A stretch of DNA of 47,206 nt. It comes from Planctomycetota bacterium. Its GTDB lineage: Bacteria; Planctomycetota; UBA8742; UBA2392. The stretch is taken from NCBI GenBank assembly GCA_020425605.1, contig JAGQRH010000030.1, positions 1 to 47,206 of the forward strand. The letters are read 5' to 3'. The notes under the pieces are model-generated. The model was not told the origin of the DNA. It worked only from the letters and a program-made list of their open reading frames with translations, and searched no databases. This document shows positions 1 through 7,961 of this stretch, piece by piece (positions within the stretch are counted from its first letter, which is position 1; the number at the start of each line of letters is the position of its first letter). Both the position numbers and the translations under genes were made by a program.

Positions 1-1
1 C

Positions 2-388
2 AAGCGCCCGGATCTGACCAGCAAACGCATCCTCGTGATCGATGATGAGCCGGCAAACTGCGCGCTGACCGGCGCCATGCTGCGCGCCGAGGGCTTCGGC
101 ATCGAAAGCGCCAACAGCGGCACAGAGGCACTGGACCGGGCAAATCAGCAAAAGCCCGACCTGATTGTTACCGATTATGAAATGCCGGGCATGACGGGCC
201 GGGAAGTCGCGGAAAAATTCCGGTCGAACGAAGAGACCCGCGAGATTCCCATCCTGATCTGCACATACGCGGACGTCACCGAAGACGACTTGCGCCCGGC
301 CGACGCCCTGCTGCGACGGCCGTTTTCGCAGGAGGACCTGAAGTCGACGGTGGCACGTCTGTTGAAAGGAAAAGCGCGCCTTGAGTGA
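2..388 (+). CDS. Response regulator receiver domain, 5'-truncated by window edge
   Basis: The reading frame is open from base 2, with ILVIDDEP encoded around bases 29-52, so the gene starts before the window; the in-frame GTG at 35 lies inside the first beta strand and is not the start. The product is a CheY-like phosphoacceptor domain: acidic pair in IDDEP, phosphoacceptor Asp in VTDYEMPG (about residue 58 of the visible part), and the switch Thr in ICTYAD (about 88). The usual Lys of the KPF motif is Arg (LRRPFS), which is uncommon. No output domain follows, so the visible part is receiver-only; what precedes it is unknown. It overlaps the next gene by 8 bp, which suggests translational coupling. 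Confidence 0.85.
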   Translation, partial: KRPDLTSKRILVIDDEPANCALTGAMLRAEGFGIESANSGTEALDRANQQKPDLIVTDYEMPGMTGREVAEKFRSNEETREIPILICTYADVTEDDLRPADALLRRPFSQEDLKSTVARLLKGKARLE

Positions 389-575
389 GCCGCGCCTGCA
401 CATCCACAAGCCGTTGCGCTACGTCATCCATTGCTCAGGCTGCGAGGCGGAGATCGAAATCTGTCCCGCCGAGCTCGATGACCGCCTGGCTGTCTGCCCG
501 CACTGCAACCTTCCCAACGCAACGCCGATCCACGCGTTGCTGAGCGGCCGCAGACACAAGCCTTCCGGCGAATAG
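381..575 (+). CDS. Small zinc-ribbon protein (64 aa)
   Basis: A short protein with two CxxC pairs, HCSGC (about residues 18-22) and VCPHC (about 38-42), spaced as in a zinc ribbon that would bind one Zn ion. The proposed TTG start at 381 lies inside the end of the response-regulator gene (8-bp overlap), so it is probably co-transcribed and coupled to it. No further domain is visible and the partner is unknown. It could be an adaptor for the preceding signalling protein, but that rests only on position. The start is uncertain because TTG is a weak initiator; the zinc-ribbon assignment is firmer than the function. Confidence 0.6.
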   Translation: MSEPRLHIHKPLRYVIHCSGCEAEIEICPAELDDRLAVCPHCNLPNATPIHALLSGRRHKPSGE

Positions 576-635
576 CTTCAGAAGACGCGTTCCGATTGAC
601 GACTCGAAACCTTGCCGCACCGCGGCGAGGCCCAT

Positions 636-1487
636 ATGCGTCTGTTGCTGATCTTGATGTTGTTTGCGCCCGGGCTGTTCGCGCTCGACTTGAAGGACGT
701 CGATCGCGACACGTGCCGTTATGTACGCCTGGCGTTGCTGAAAGACGACGTGCGCAAACACTTCGGGTTGCGCATCGGCGACTTTGAATCACTCGACCAG
801 GCGTTGCGGGTGGACGTGGAAATGGGGGGCGCAAGCCACCTGTTGGTTCTGCGCCTGGGGACAAAGGCCGCGGCAGTTCTGATCCTGACGGACGGCAAGT
901 CAGACAAGGCCGGCGAGCACTGTTTCATCGAAGTCGAGAACGCGCTGACCGCAGCGGCGATTCTCGATACCAGCCTTGCAACTCTCGATTGCCGGCTCGG
1001 CGACAGCGCGCTCCCGGTTCGATCGCGCTTGTTGCGCTGTCAGGACGGAAAACTACAGGTGTGCTTCACCTGGATCCGGAACGAACAACTCTCGCTGGAA
1101 AAAGACCGCTACACGATCGAGACGACCCGGCGGATCGATCAGAGCGACAGCGGAATCCGCCTGGTTGAAGAAACCCGGTATCTGCTCGACGGCAAACAAG
1201 TCGACGGCGGGGTCGAGTCCGGAACGACTGAGTTGACTGACGGGGAAGCAGGCTACAGCCGAGGTACAGTCGTGGAGTCCACGATTCCATTGGCAACCCA
1301 TTGCGCGATTGCCCGACGCCTTGAGCGCGACGGGCTGAACGACGCCGCGTTGCATCACGCCCGGGCTGCCAAGCTGCGCGCGACATTGGACAATCTTGCG
1401 GACGATGACTCCCGGCGGCTGGAAGCACAGGCCCTGACTGCGAGGCTTGAGGCACGTTTGCGTCGCGTGGAGATCACTCGCCGGTGA
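636..1487 (+). CDS. Secreted protein of unknown function (283 aa)
   Basis: The ATG at 636 is preferred over an in-frame TTG at 612: it is preceded by a purine-rich GCGAGG about 7 nt upstream and opens directly with a signal peptide (MRLLLILMLFAPGLFA, about 16 residues, likely cleaved after Ala). The mature part is mixed alpha/beta with several cysteines and a helical, Arg/Ala/Leu-rich C-terminus from about residue 215. No family is recognised. It follows the zinc-ribbon gene on the same strand after 60 bp and ends one base before the stop of the convergent glycosyltransferase gene, so the two stops abut. Export is inferred from the N-terminus only. Confidence 0.7.
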   Translation: MRLLLILMLFAPGLFALDLKDVDRDTCRYVRLALLKDDVRKHFGLRIGDFESLDQALRVDVEMGGASHLLVLRLGTKAAAVLILTDGKSDKAGEHCFIEVENALTAAAILDTSLATLDCRLGDSALPVRSRLLRCQDGKLQVCFTWIRNEQLSLEKDRYTIETTRRIDQSDSGIRLVEETRYLLDGKQVDGGVESGTTELTDGEAGYSRGTVVESTIPLATHCAIARRLERDGLNDAALHHARAAKLRATLDNLADDDSRRLEAQALTARLEARLRRVEITRR

Positions 1488-2432
1488 CTACGGTTTCTTG
1501 AGCCGCCGCCCAAACCAACCGGCGACCGTCGCCCTTTTCAGTTTGCCCTTGAGGCCCGCCAATTGCGGCTGATCTCCGCACTCCTTGATGGCGTCGTCCC
1601 AGGCTTTGCGTGCTTCATCGACCCGGCCCAGCCAGATGAAGTGCTTGATATGCTCATCATAGACACGCGCGAGTGCCTGCTGCATTGCCGGCTCATGGTA
1701 GCGCTCGTGCCTGCCGTGTTTTTGCCGAAACTCGCGCAGCACCTTCAGCTTCAGGCTGTCGCGCTCGAGATCACCTTCCAGGCCGGCTTCACGGCTGACG
1801 CTGCTTTCGACCGTCTCGATGACGGTTAAGGCCTCTGCCACCGCCGTGAACGGGAATTCCAGCGACGAACGCAGGCAGAACTCGAAGTCTTCAAAGTTTC
1901 GATGGGGTGCGAAGCCCCCGGTATGCTCGAATACCGCCCGGCGGATCATCAGCGTCTGAAGGTGAGCGCGCGTTTCGCCGCTGCACAGCGTGTCGAACAC
2001 CCAGCCGTCACGAATGTTCTCCATGCGCGGCTTGGGCTGATCTTCTTTGCCGGCATGCACGTAACGCGTGAACGAGACACCCGAATCAGAGTGCATCTTC
2101 AGGTGCGCTACCTGGGTCTCGATCTTCTGCGGGTACCAGCGATCGTCGTCATCGAGGAATGCGAACAGCTCGCCCTTTGCGCACTCCATGCCGTAATTGC
2201 GCGCAGCGCCCGGGCCGCCGTTTTCTTTCGTGTGCCACTGGTACTCGACGCCGGCGGCTTTGGCCTTGTCGGCCCAGGCGGCAAGCACTTCCGGCGTGTT
2301 GTCGCCGCTGCCGTCGTCCACTACTACCAGCTCCAGCGGCCGCCACGTCTGGCGCAGCACGCTGCCCAGCGAGCGATCCAGCGCAGCAGGACGGCGGTAA
2401 GTGGGAATGATGGCGCTGACCAGGTCCGACAT
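1488..2432 (-). CDS. Family 2 glycosyltransferase (last gene of glycan cluster)
   Basis: A 314-aa GT-A glycosyltransferase: N-terminal SAIIPTYRRP, nucleotide-binding VVVDDGSGDNTPEV (about 36-49) and the metal-binding Asp run in AFLDDDDRWYP (about 91-101). The C-terminal 90 residues carry a helical module with YDEHIKHFIWLG and a basic tail (GRRLKK) that recurs in the two other GT2 proteins of this cluster, so the three are paralogues. No transmembrane segment is seen; it is likely a cytoplasmic or membrane-associated enzyme adding a sugar to a surface glycan. It is last in a minus-strand run, 38 bp downstream of another GT2. The sugar donor cannot be read from sequence. Confidence 0.9.
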   Translation of the reverse strand: MSDLVSAIIPTYRRPAALDRSLGSVLRQTWRPLELVVVDDGSGDNTPEVLAAWADKAKAAGVEYQWHTKENGGPGAARNYGMECAKGELFAFLDDDDRWYPQKIETQVAHLKMHSDSGVSFTRYVHAGKEDQPKPRMENIRDGWVFDTLCSGETRAHLQTLMIRRAVFEHTGGFAPHRNFEDFEFCLRSSLEFPFTAVAEALTVIETVESSVSREAGLEGDLERDSLKLKVLREFRQKHGRHERYHEPAMQQALARVYDEHIKHFIWLGRVDEARKAWDDAIKECGDQPQLAGLKGKLKRATVAGWFGRRLKKP

Positions 2433-2470
2433 GCCGCCACTAGAAATCGCGGCACAGCGGGCGTCCAGAG

Positions 2471-3442
2471 CTAACCATGCACGTCCGCCACGTTCCGGAA
2501 CTTGGGATGCTGCAGGCGCCGCCCCACCAGCGCCAGCAGCCTCGCCTTGCGAAGCTTGCGCCGGGTTGAGCGCAGCAGGGCGGCATCCGCACCCTTGCCG
2601 AATCCGGCCTGCAGCAGTTGCTCAGCACGAACCAACTCGCCTGCGTACAGCAGGTGTTTGACGCAACGGTCGTAGGTACGCGCTGCGAACACGGCCCACG
2701 CATCGGGGTCGAAGCCGCTGCGGGATTGGCAACGCTCGCGAATCAGGTCGACTGTGCGAAGGTCGTACTGGTCCCGCTCAAGCAATTCGGCAAGCCCGCT
2801 GTATCGTGAGAGGGCAACTGGCGTCTGGTTGTACTCAGCCACGATACGCGGCAGGTTGCAGAACTCGGCGGCGTGCGCCAGACGAGCAATCCACTCCATG
2901 TCGCTGCCCACCCGCAACGTCGGGTCGAAGTCGCCGACGGCTTGAACGGAGTCGGTGTGGACGAGCAGGCTGGTAATGGCGGCCGACTGCTCGCCCCTGA
3001 GAAACGCACTCCCGCAGCGGCCATCCAACAGTCGGCCCGCGCTGGCAGGCTTGGTCGATTCCCCTACCGCCAGCAGGCCACAACAAGCGGCCGCTCCCGT
3101 TTGGCTGAGCGCGACCATCTGGTCAGTCAGCCTGCCCGCGCGCCAGGTGTCGTCGTCATCTGCAAACGCGATCCACTCCCCCGTCGCTGCGTGCAGACCC
3201 GCATTGCGGGCCGCCGCATCACCGGCGTTAGACTGTCTGAGGCAAACTGCCTCCCCACCGGCGGCAATGACCTTGCCCGCCAGCCCGGCAATCACCTCCG
3301 GGGTGTCGTCCGTACTGCCGTCGTCAACGAGGACCAGCTCAAGCGGCCGCCAGTCCTGGGCCAGCACGCTATCAACCGCGCGGGGCACTAGTGTGGCGCG
3401 ATTGAAGGTGGGAATGATGACGCTGATCCTGGGTCCGCTCAT
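2471..3442 (-). CDS. Family 2 glycosyltransferase
   Basis: A 323-aa GT2 enzyme with SVIIPTFNRA at the N-terminus, VLVDDGSTDDTPEV (about 37-50) and the Asp run AFADDDDTW (about 92-100). Its C-terminus has the module shared with its neighbours: YDRCVKHLLYAGE, then a basic stretch ending in LVGRRLQHPKF, nearly identical to the end of the 4145-5140 protein. Its start overlaps the stop of the GT29-like gene by 4 bp, implying coupled translation. It likely adds a residue to the same glycan as the other cluster enzymes. Acceptor and donor are unknown. Confidence 0.9.
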   Translation of the reverse strand: MSGPRISVIIPTFNRATLVPRAVDSVLAQDWRPLELVLVDDGSTDDTPEVIAGLAGKVIAAGGEAVCLRQSNAGDAAARNAGLHAATGEWIAFADDDDTWRAGRLTDQMVALSQTGAAACCGLLAVGESTKPASAGRLLDGRCGSAFLRGEQSAAITSLLVHTDSVQAVGDFDPTLRVGSDMEWIARLAHAAEFCNLPRIVAEYNQTPVALSRYSGLAELLERDQYDLRTVDLIRERCQSRSGFDPDAWAVFAARTYDRCVKHLLYAGELVRAEQLLQAGFGKGADAALLRSTRRKLRKARLLALVGRRLQHPKFRNVADVHG

Positions 3443-4143
3443 GGGGCATCGCAGGGCAGGATCTTCAGTCGGCCTTGCTCCACGTAGCGCTGCACGAGAG
3501 TCTCTTCCTCATCCCACGTGTGGCCGGAACGATACGATCGCTTGTTGCTGCCGGCCTCCCAGGTGAACCCAAGCAGGTTGACTTCGCGGTCTTTGAAGCG
3601 CGGATCGGCCAACACCCGCTCAATGATCAGGAAGCCGCTGGTCGGCAGCACCTTCTTCCATGGCCGCCCGCGATCAACCTCCCAGAGCTTCTTCTTGACT
3701 GAGTTAATGAACGCGCGCTGCGCATAGACCAGGTGTTTGCCCTCAAGCGCGTTGGCCCGCACGAGCTTGTCGCCGTAGTCGAGATGCTGTTTACGCGTGC
3801 GGGGGTGCGCAACGAACGTCTTCAACACGTCCCATGCATTGAATCGCCACCAGCGAAACCAGATTTCGTCCACCTGCTGTGCAACCCGCCAGTCGCGCAG
3901 CGACTGCTTCTTATAGAGGTCGCGGCCGGTGACCCCGATGTTGATCAGCCCAAGCACGGTCGTGCGGGTTCCTGTATTCGCGTCGTAGTTCGGGCACTCG
4001 TTCATGCGAATCACGTGCTCGCTGGCGTCCACAAATTCCGAGTAGTCCACCTGCACCGGCGCGTTGCCTATGATCAACACGCGGGGTGCGAGCGCCTTTT
4101 GCGCGCTTGCAGCTGCTGTCGGATTTGCGTGCGCCTGTGCCAA
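3439..4143 (-). CDS. GT29 (sialyltransferase)-like glycosyltransferase
   Basis: A 234-aa protein whose motif order matches the GT29 sialyltransferase fold. An L-motif-like block (about 21-62) has RVLIIGNAP, then a stretch with FVDASEHVIRMNEC and GTRTT, which corresponds to the family pattern VGNSG...ID..D.V.RMN...GxRTT. An S-motif-like block (about 166-194) has LPTSGFLIIE and NLLGF. A VS-like motif GHTWDEEE places the catalytic-type His near 208 and Glu near 212. There is no membrane anchor, unlike eukaryotic members. It sits between GT2 genes in an operon, overlapping the downstream GT2 by 4 bp and lying 1 bp from the upstream one. The donor need not be CMP-sialic acid: no sialic-acid synthesis genes are in the window. 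Confidence 0.7.
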   Translation of the reverse strand: MAQAHANPTAAASAQKALAPRVLIIGNAPVQVDYSEFVDASEHVIRMNECPNYDANTGTRTTVLGLINIGVTGRDLYKKQSLRDWRVAQQVDEIWFRWWRFNAWDVLKTFVAHPRTRKQHLDYGDKLVRANALEGKHLVYAQRAFINSVKKKLWEVDRGRPWKKVLPTSGFLIIERVLADPRFKDREVNLLGFTWEAGSNKRSYRSGHTWDEEETLVQRYVEQGRLKILPCDAP

Positions 4144-4144
4144 T

Positions 4145-5140
4145 CTAGCCCCGGATCATCTCGCCCGCGCCGAACTTCGGGTGCTGCAGCTTCTTGCCTA
4201 TCAAGGAAAGCCACCACGCCTTTCGCATCTTGCGCCGCGTGCGCGCGAACAACGAAGCGTCGCCTGCCAGTGAAACCGCTTCCTCATAGCACTTGCGCGC
4301 GCCATCCAGATCGCCGGCGTACAGCCGGTGCTTGATGAACTCGTCGTAGTCCTGTGAAACGCGACGCCGCCAGGCTGCCTCGTCCCAGTTGTCTCGCTGC
4401 TTGTTGTTATCCTTGATCAGCTTGAGCGCGAGGTCCTGGTAGCCGTCGCGCTTGAAGAGCTCTTCAAAGCCTTCGAAACGGCTGAGTGATTTGTCGTTAA
4501 AAACGTACTCGCCCAGGACTTCTCCAACGGCGCAGAAGTCGGCCACATGCAACGCGCGGATGATCCACTCCGTGTCCGACCAGGTGCGCATGGTGGTGTT
4601 GAATTCACCTACTTCTCCGCGTTTGGACGTGCGCAGCACGATCGTGATCAGGTGGGCGTCAGCGCGCCGGTCGATGAACTTGCCCGGCTCCCGCCCTCGC
4701 ATCAGCATGGCCGCGTCGGGCGGCATCAGCCGCCGCTTGGCTCCGCCCTCGGAAAGGCGCACGACCTGGCAGCAACAGCCGTCCGCGCCCGTGCGCTGCA
4801 GCTCGGCCACCTGCTTGGCAAGCTTCTCCGGGTACCAGAGGTCGTCGTCATCGAGGAAAGCGAAGTAGTCACCGGTGACGTGCTGCATGGCCAGGTTGCG
4901 GGCGCTGGCGCAGCCGCCGTTGGGCTTGTTGATGAACGTCGGCTCGACGCGCGCTTCCCGCACCTTCGCTTCCAGCGCGGCCATCACGGACTGCGTGTCA
5001 TCAGAGCTGCCGTCGTTTACCAGCACAAGCTGCAGCGGGCGCCAGGTCTGGTCCGTCACGATCTTCACCGCACGCTCCAGCACATCCGCGCGGTTGTACG
5101 TCGGCAGAATGACGGAAACGGTTGGCGCAATGTCGCCCAT
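4145..5140 (-). CDS. Family 2 glycosyltransferase
   Basis: A 331-aa GT2 enzyme: SVILPTYNRA near the N-terminus, VLVNDGSSDDT (about 38-48), and the Asp run AFLDDDDLWYP (about 94-104). The C-terminal module has YDEFIKHRLYAGD and LIGKKLQHPKF, shared with the 2471-3442 protein, so this is a tandem paralogue separated from it only by the GT29-like gene. It starts 3 bp after the stop of the GT9 gene, with which it is surely co-transcribed. No signal peptide or membrane segment is visible. A role in building a surface oligosaccharide is inferred from the cluster. Confidence 0.9.
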   Translation of the reverse strand: MGDIAPTVSVILPTYNRADVLERAVKIVTDQTWRPLQLVLVNDGSSDDTQSVMAALEAKVREARVEPTFINKPNGGCASARNLAMQHVTGDYFAFLDDDDLWYPEKLAKQVAELQRTGADGCCCQVVRLSEGGAKRRLMPPDAAMLMRGREPGKFIDRRADAHLITIVLRTSKRGEVGEFNTTMRTWSDTEWIIRALHVADFCAVGEVLGEYVFNDKSLSRFEGFEELFKRDGYQDLALKLIKDNNKQRDNWDEAAWRRRVSQDYDEFIKHRLYAGDLDGARKCYEEAVSLAGDASLFARTRRKMRKAWWLSLIGKKLQHPKFGAGEMIRG

Positions 5141-5143
5141 GCG

Positions 5144-6361
5144 TTAGCCCGAGTGTCCGGCCTTGAATTTCGCGATTGTACCGCGAATCCGGCTGCCCGC
5201 ACGCACCGCCTGCTGGGCATGGAACTTCGCCTGCCGGATCGCCTCAAGGCCGGGTGCATGGCGCCAGAGCTCGCTCAGTCGCAGATGGACCTTTGCGGCA
5301 TCGCGCATGCCTTCGCGGATCACCCTGGCTCGGTCCGGCTCGGTAATCAGGCGTCGTGCGTTCCATGCTGCCAACGCGTGCGTGTGATCTTCCAGGCTGT
5401 CCGTGGTTTCTTCCGCTGGTGATGTCGGGCGTTCTCCGGAAGGCACAACGGGGGGATTCGCCCGCGCCGGCAAATCTCGTTGCGGGTCGCGCCGGGGCTC
5501 TGTGAGCACGGCTTGAAGCTCGGCCCATACTTCGTCCACGCCGAGGCGGTCGATCGGGACCGTCTTCTGTTTCGTCGGCTGGCGCGCTTCACCCTCGCCC
5601 AGCGGGGCAACAAGCTGGCGCAGCACCTTTGAGTTGGGAGCATTCTTGACTGGATCGCTCGGGCCGAACAGCAGCACGCCCGGCAGGCCGATCGCAGCCG
5701 CAATGTGTCCGACGCCCGAGTCGTTACCGCAATAGGCCGTCGCCTGGTCCAGCAGAGCGCAAAGGTCGTTCACCGGCAGCCCGAACTCACAACGGTACTT
5801 GTGTTCCCAGCCGTCCTGGCTGCGATCGCTCTCCGTTCCGACAACGATGATGGTCTTCCCGACCGATTCCAGTCGCGCGCAGACTTCAGGCCAGTGGGGC
5901 CAGCGCTTGATCGTGTTCGCCGGGTCGCAACCGGCGTGCAGCACGACGGTGCCCGGAGACAGTCCGAAGTCACGACCGCTGCTCTGGACATGCGACGGCG
6001 GGGTGGGGTCGGTCCAGCCGAGGCGGCGGGCGGCGCTGAGGTTGCGCTCGCTTTCATTGCCGGCGCGCAGGTTGTACCAGCCGAAGTCGATGTAGAAGCC
6101 GGGCGGCATGCGCTTGGCGGCGCGGCGTTCGCCGAAGCAGCAGACCGCCAGGTCATAGCGGCCGAACTCGATGTCCGAGCTGCCGTGGAAGATGTTTCCC
6201 AGCACCGGCCAGCCCTCGAACAGCGGCGCCATGCGCGCGGAGATCTTGCGATTGTGCAGGAACAGGTCGACGTCGTGGCCCAGCAGGTGCAGCGCATGGC
6301 ACAGGGGCGTACCCTGAACCATGTTGCCCATACCCCAACTGACCTCTACAAGTATGCGCAT
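5144..6361 (-). CDS. Family 9 (heptosyltransferase-like) glycosyltransferase
   Basis: A 405-aa GT-B protein of the ADP-heptose:LPS heptosyltransferase family (GT9). The N-terminal half begins MRILVEVSWGMGN. The C-terminal donor-binding half carries LHAGCDPANTIKRWP (about 141-155) and the family signature YCGNDSGVGH followed by AAIGLPG (about 210-227), with D214 and H219 as the expected functional residues. A 120-residue extension after about 285 is Pro/Arg/Glu-rich then helical and is not part of the core family. It is the first gene of the minus-strand glycan cluster and would add heptose or a related sugar. Its start is 59 bp from that of the divergent methyltransferase gene. Confidence 0.88.
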   Translation of the reverse strand: MRILVEVSWGMGNMVQGTPLCHALHLLGHDVDLFLHNRKISARMAPLFEGWPVLGNIFHGSSDIEFGRYDLAVCCFGERRAAKRMPPGFYIDFGWYNLRAGNESERNLSAARRLGWTDPTPPSHVQSSGRDFGLSPGTVVLHAGCDPANTIKRWPHWPEVCARLESVGKTIIVVGTESDRSQDGWEHKYRCEFGLPVNDLCALLDQATAYCGNDSGVGHIAAAIGLPGVLLFGPSDPVKNAPNSKVLRQLVAPLGEGEARQPTKQKTVPIDRLGVDEVWAELQAVLTEPRRDPQRDLPARANPPVVPSGERPTSPAEETTDSLEDHTHALAAWNARRLITEPDRARVIREGMRDAAKVHLRLSELWRHAPGLEAIRQAKFHAQQAVRAGSRIRGTIAKFKAGHSG

Positions 6362-6391
6362 ATACGGGGCCCGGGATGTGTGGTGCGAGCC

Positions 6392-6397
6392 TATAAT
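6392..6397 (+). promoter_or_regulatory. -10 box (TATAAT) for methyltransferase gene
   Basis: A perfect TATAAT lies 23 nt before the ATG at 6421, and a Shine-Dalgarno GGAAGG (6412-6417) follows it. No good -35 is seen at the usual spacing. It lies in the 59-bp gap between the divergent GT9 and methyltransferase genes, which also has to hold the minus-strand cluster promoter. Confidence 0.5.
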
Positions 6398-6420
6398 CCC
6401 TCACCCTCACTGGAAGGCTG

Positions 6421-7797
6421 ATGCCCCGAATCGACTTCGGCAAGGTAGTCTCTGACCTTCTGCGCCCGCGCGCGGCCAAGCGGCCTGAGGGGTACAAGGA
6501 GGCAGCGGCACGCCTGCTGTTCGCGCGCCAGATTGCGGCCTATCACTGGGTTCTGCCGCATCTGGCCGGCAAGCGCGTCCTGGAAGTCGGCGCGAACCGC
6601 GGCTATGGGTTGAAGATCTTCAAGCCACACGCAAGCCTGCTGGTCGGCGCGGAACTCTCGGAACGGTTGGCGCGCATTGCCCACGCCGAAACCGACGTGC
6701 CCGTCGTGCGGGCCAACGGCGAGCACTTGCCGTTTGCCGACCAGAGCTTCGATGTGATTGTGTCGTTTCAGGTGATCGAGCACGTCTGGGACACCCATGC
6801 GTTCGTGGCCGAAATCGCCAGAATACTCGCACCCGGCGGCGTCTTCATCGTCACCACGCCGTATCGCCCCGGCCGTCTGCTGGAAGGCGAAGTCCCACGC
6901 TTTGACGAACACGTTCGCGAGTACGACTCAACCGAGTATCGCGCGCTGATGGACACGGCGTTCGAGCAGGTCGAAGTCATCGGCCTGTACGCGGAGGATC
7001 AGTCATTCGACCTTGAGCGCATGCGCAACTGGCGCCGCGCCGAGGAGTACTACTTCCAGGGCCTCGCGACCGCACCGCTTCGCCTGATGTTCCGCCTGCT
7101 GCGGGGACTGCGCCGTCGCCCGCGGGTAGATCCCGACTATGTGAAGCAGGCGGTACGCGAAAACCTTGAGCAACTCGCCGGGAGATTCCAATTCGGCAAA
7201 GAACATATGGAGCGATGGGACCACCTCGCCGCCGTGTGTCGCAATCCCAAGAGCAGCATCAGGTCCCCGAATGAGGTCCCGTGGCAGCCTGGGAATCTCG
7301 AGCAGTTGCGCGAGCAGGTTCGCCGTCGGGCTCGCCGGTTGGGAAGCCCGGAACTGAAGGCGGTGGAGCCGGCGGCCTCTCTGGGCAACGTTGCTGACGC
7401 CGACGCCATTGAAGCTGTTGCCAGGGCCGCCTCCATACTCAAGCCCGGTGAACATCTGGCTTTCCTGGACGGGCCGTTTGAAGTACGCGACGCGGGCATC
7501 CGCGTGCGCGGCTACAACTTCTGGCGACACGCCTTGCCGCTGGCGGGGCTGGAGGCGGCAGGCTGGTTGCCGGGCTATGGGTCGGATTTCCCGGACCCGG
7601 CCGGCGGTGTTAGCGGAGGGGCCGCCCCGCGCATGCCCTGGCTGACGCGCCTGGGAATCATCGTTGCCCGGCGCACGGATTCGTCTGCTGGCCAGGCTCG
7701 CTCGCAGACGATTGATGAAGTCCGTTCACAGGAACACATCCACGAGCGGCGCGCACGCGAGCTCCTGCCCGGCGCAGAAGACGCGTTCATGCACTAG
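6421..7797 (+). CDS. SAM-dependent class I methyltransferase with C-terminal extension
   Basis: A 458-aa protein. Residues about 20-190 form a Rossmann methyltransferase of the Methyltransf_11 type: motif I VLEVGANRGYG (about 53-63) binds SAM, followed by SFDVIVSFQVIEHVW (about 109-123) and LAPGGVFIVTTPYRPGR. The remaining 260 residues are Arg-rich and mixed helical, with no domain I can name; they may recognise the acceptor. The start follows GGAAGG at good spacing. Divergence from a glycosyltransferase cluster suggests it methylates the same glycan or its lipid carrier, but this rests on position alone. Confidence 0.85.
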   Translation: MPRIDFGKVVSDLLRPRAAKRPEGYKEAAARLLFARQIAAYHWVLPHLAGKRVLEVGANRGYGLKIFKPHASLLVGAELSERLARIAHAETDVPVVRANGEHLPFADQSFDVIVSFQVIEHVWDTHAFVAEIARILAPGGVFIVTTPYRPGRLLEGEVPRFDEHVREYDSTEYRALMDTAFEQVEVIGLYAEDQSFDLERMRNWRRAEEYYFQGLATAPLRLMFRLLRGLRRRPRVDPDYVKQAVRENLEQLAGRFQFGKEHMERWDHLAAVCRNPKSSIRSPNEVPWQPGNLEQLREQVRRRARRLGSPELKAVEPAASLGNVADADAIEAVARAASILKPGEHLAFLDGPFEVRDAGIRVRGYNFWRHALPLAGLEAAGWLPGYGSDFPDPAGGVSGGAAPRMPWLTRLGIIVARRTDSSAGQARSQTIDEVRSQEHIHERRARELLPGAEDAFMH

Positions 7798-7961
7798 GCG
7801 GCTCAGCCCCTCTCGCGGCCGTGGCCGACCAGCACCTCGTTCATCGACTTCAGTTGCAGCCGCATTGCGCCATCTCGTGCCGTATACAGCGGCAGTTACC
7901 GGGTTGCGCCGCAGCCTGCGGGCAAAGCGCGTGATTGTATCGGTGCTGGCTGTCTCGGAAC

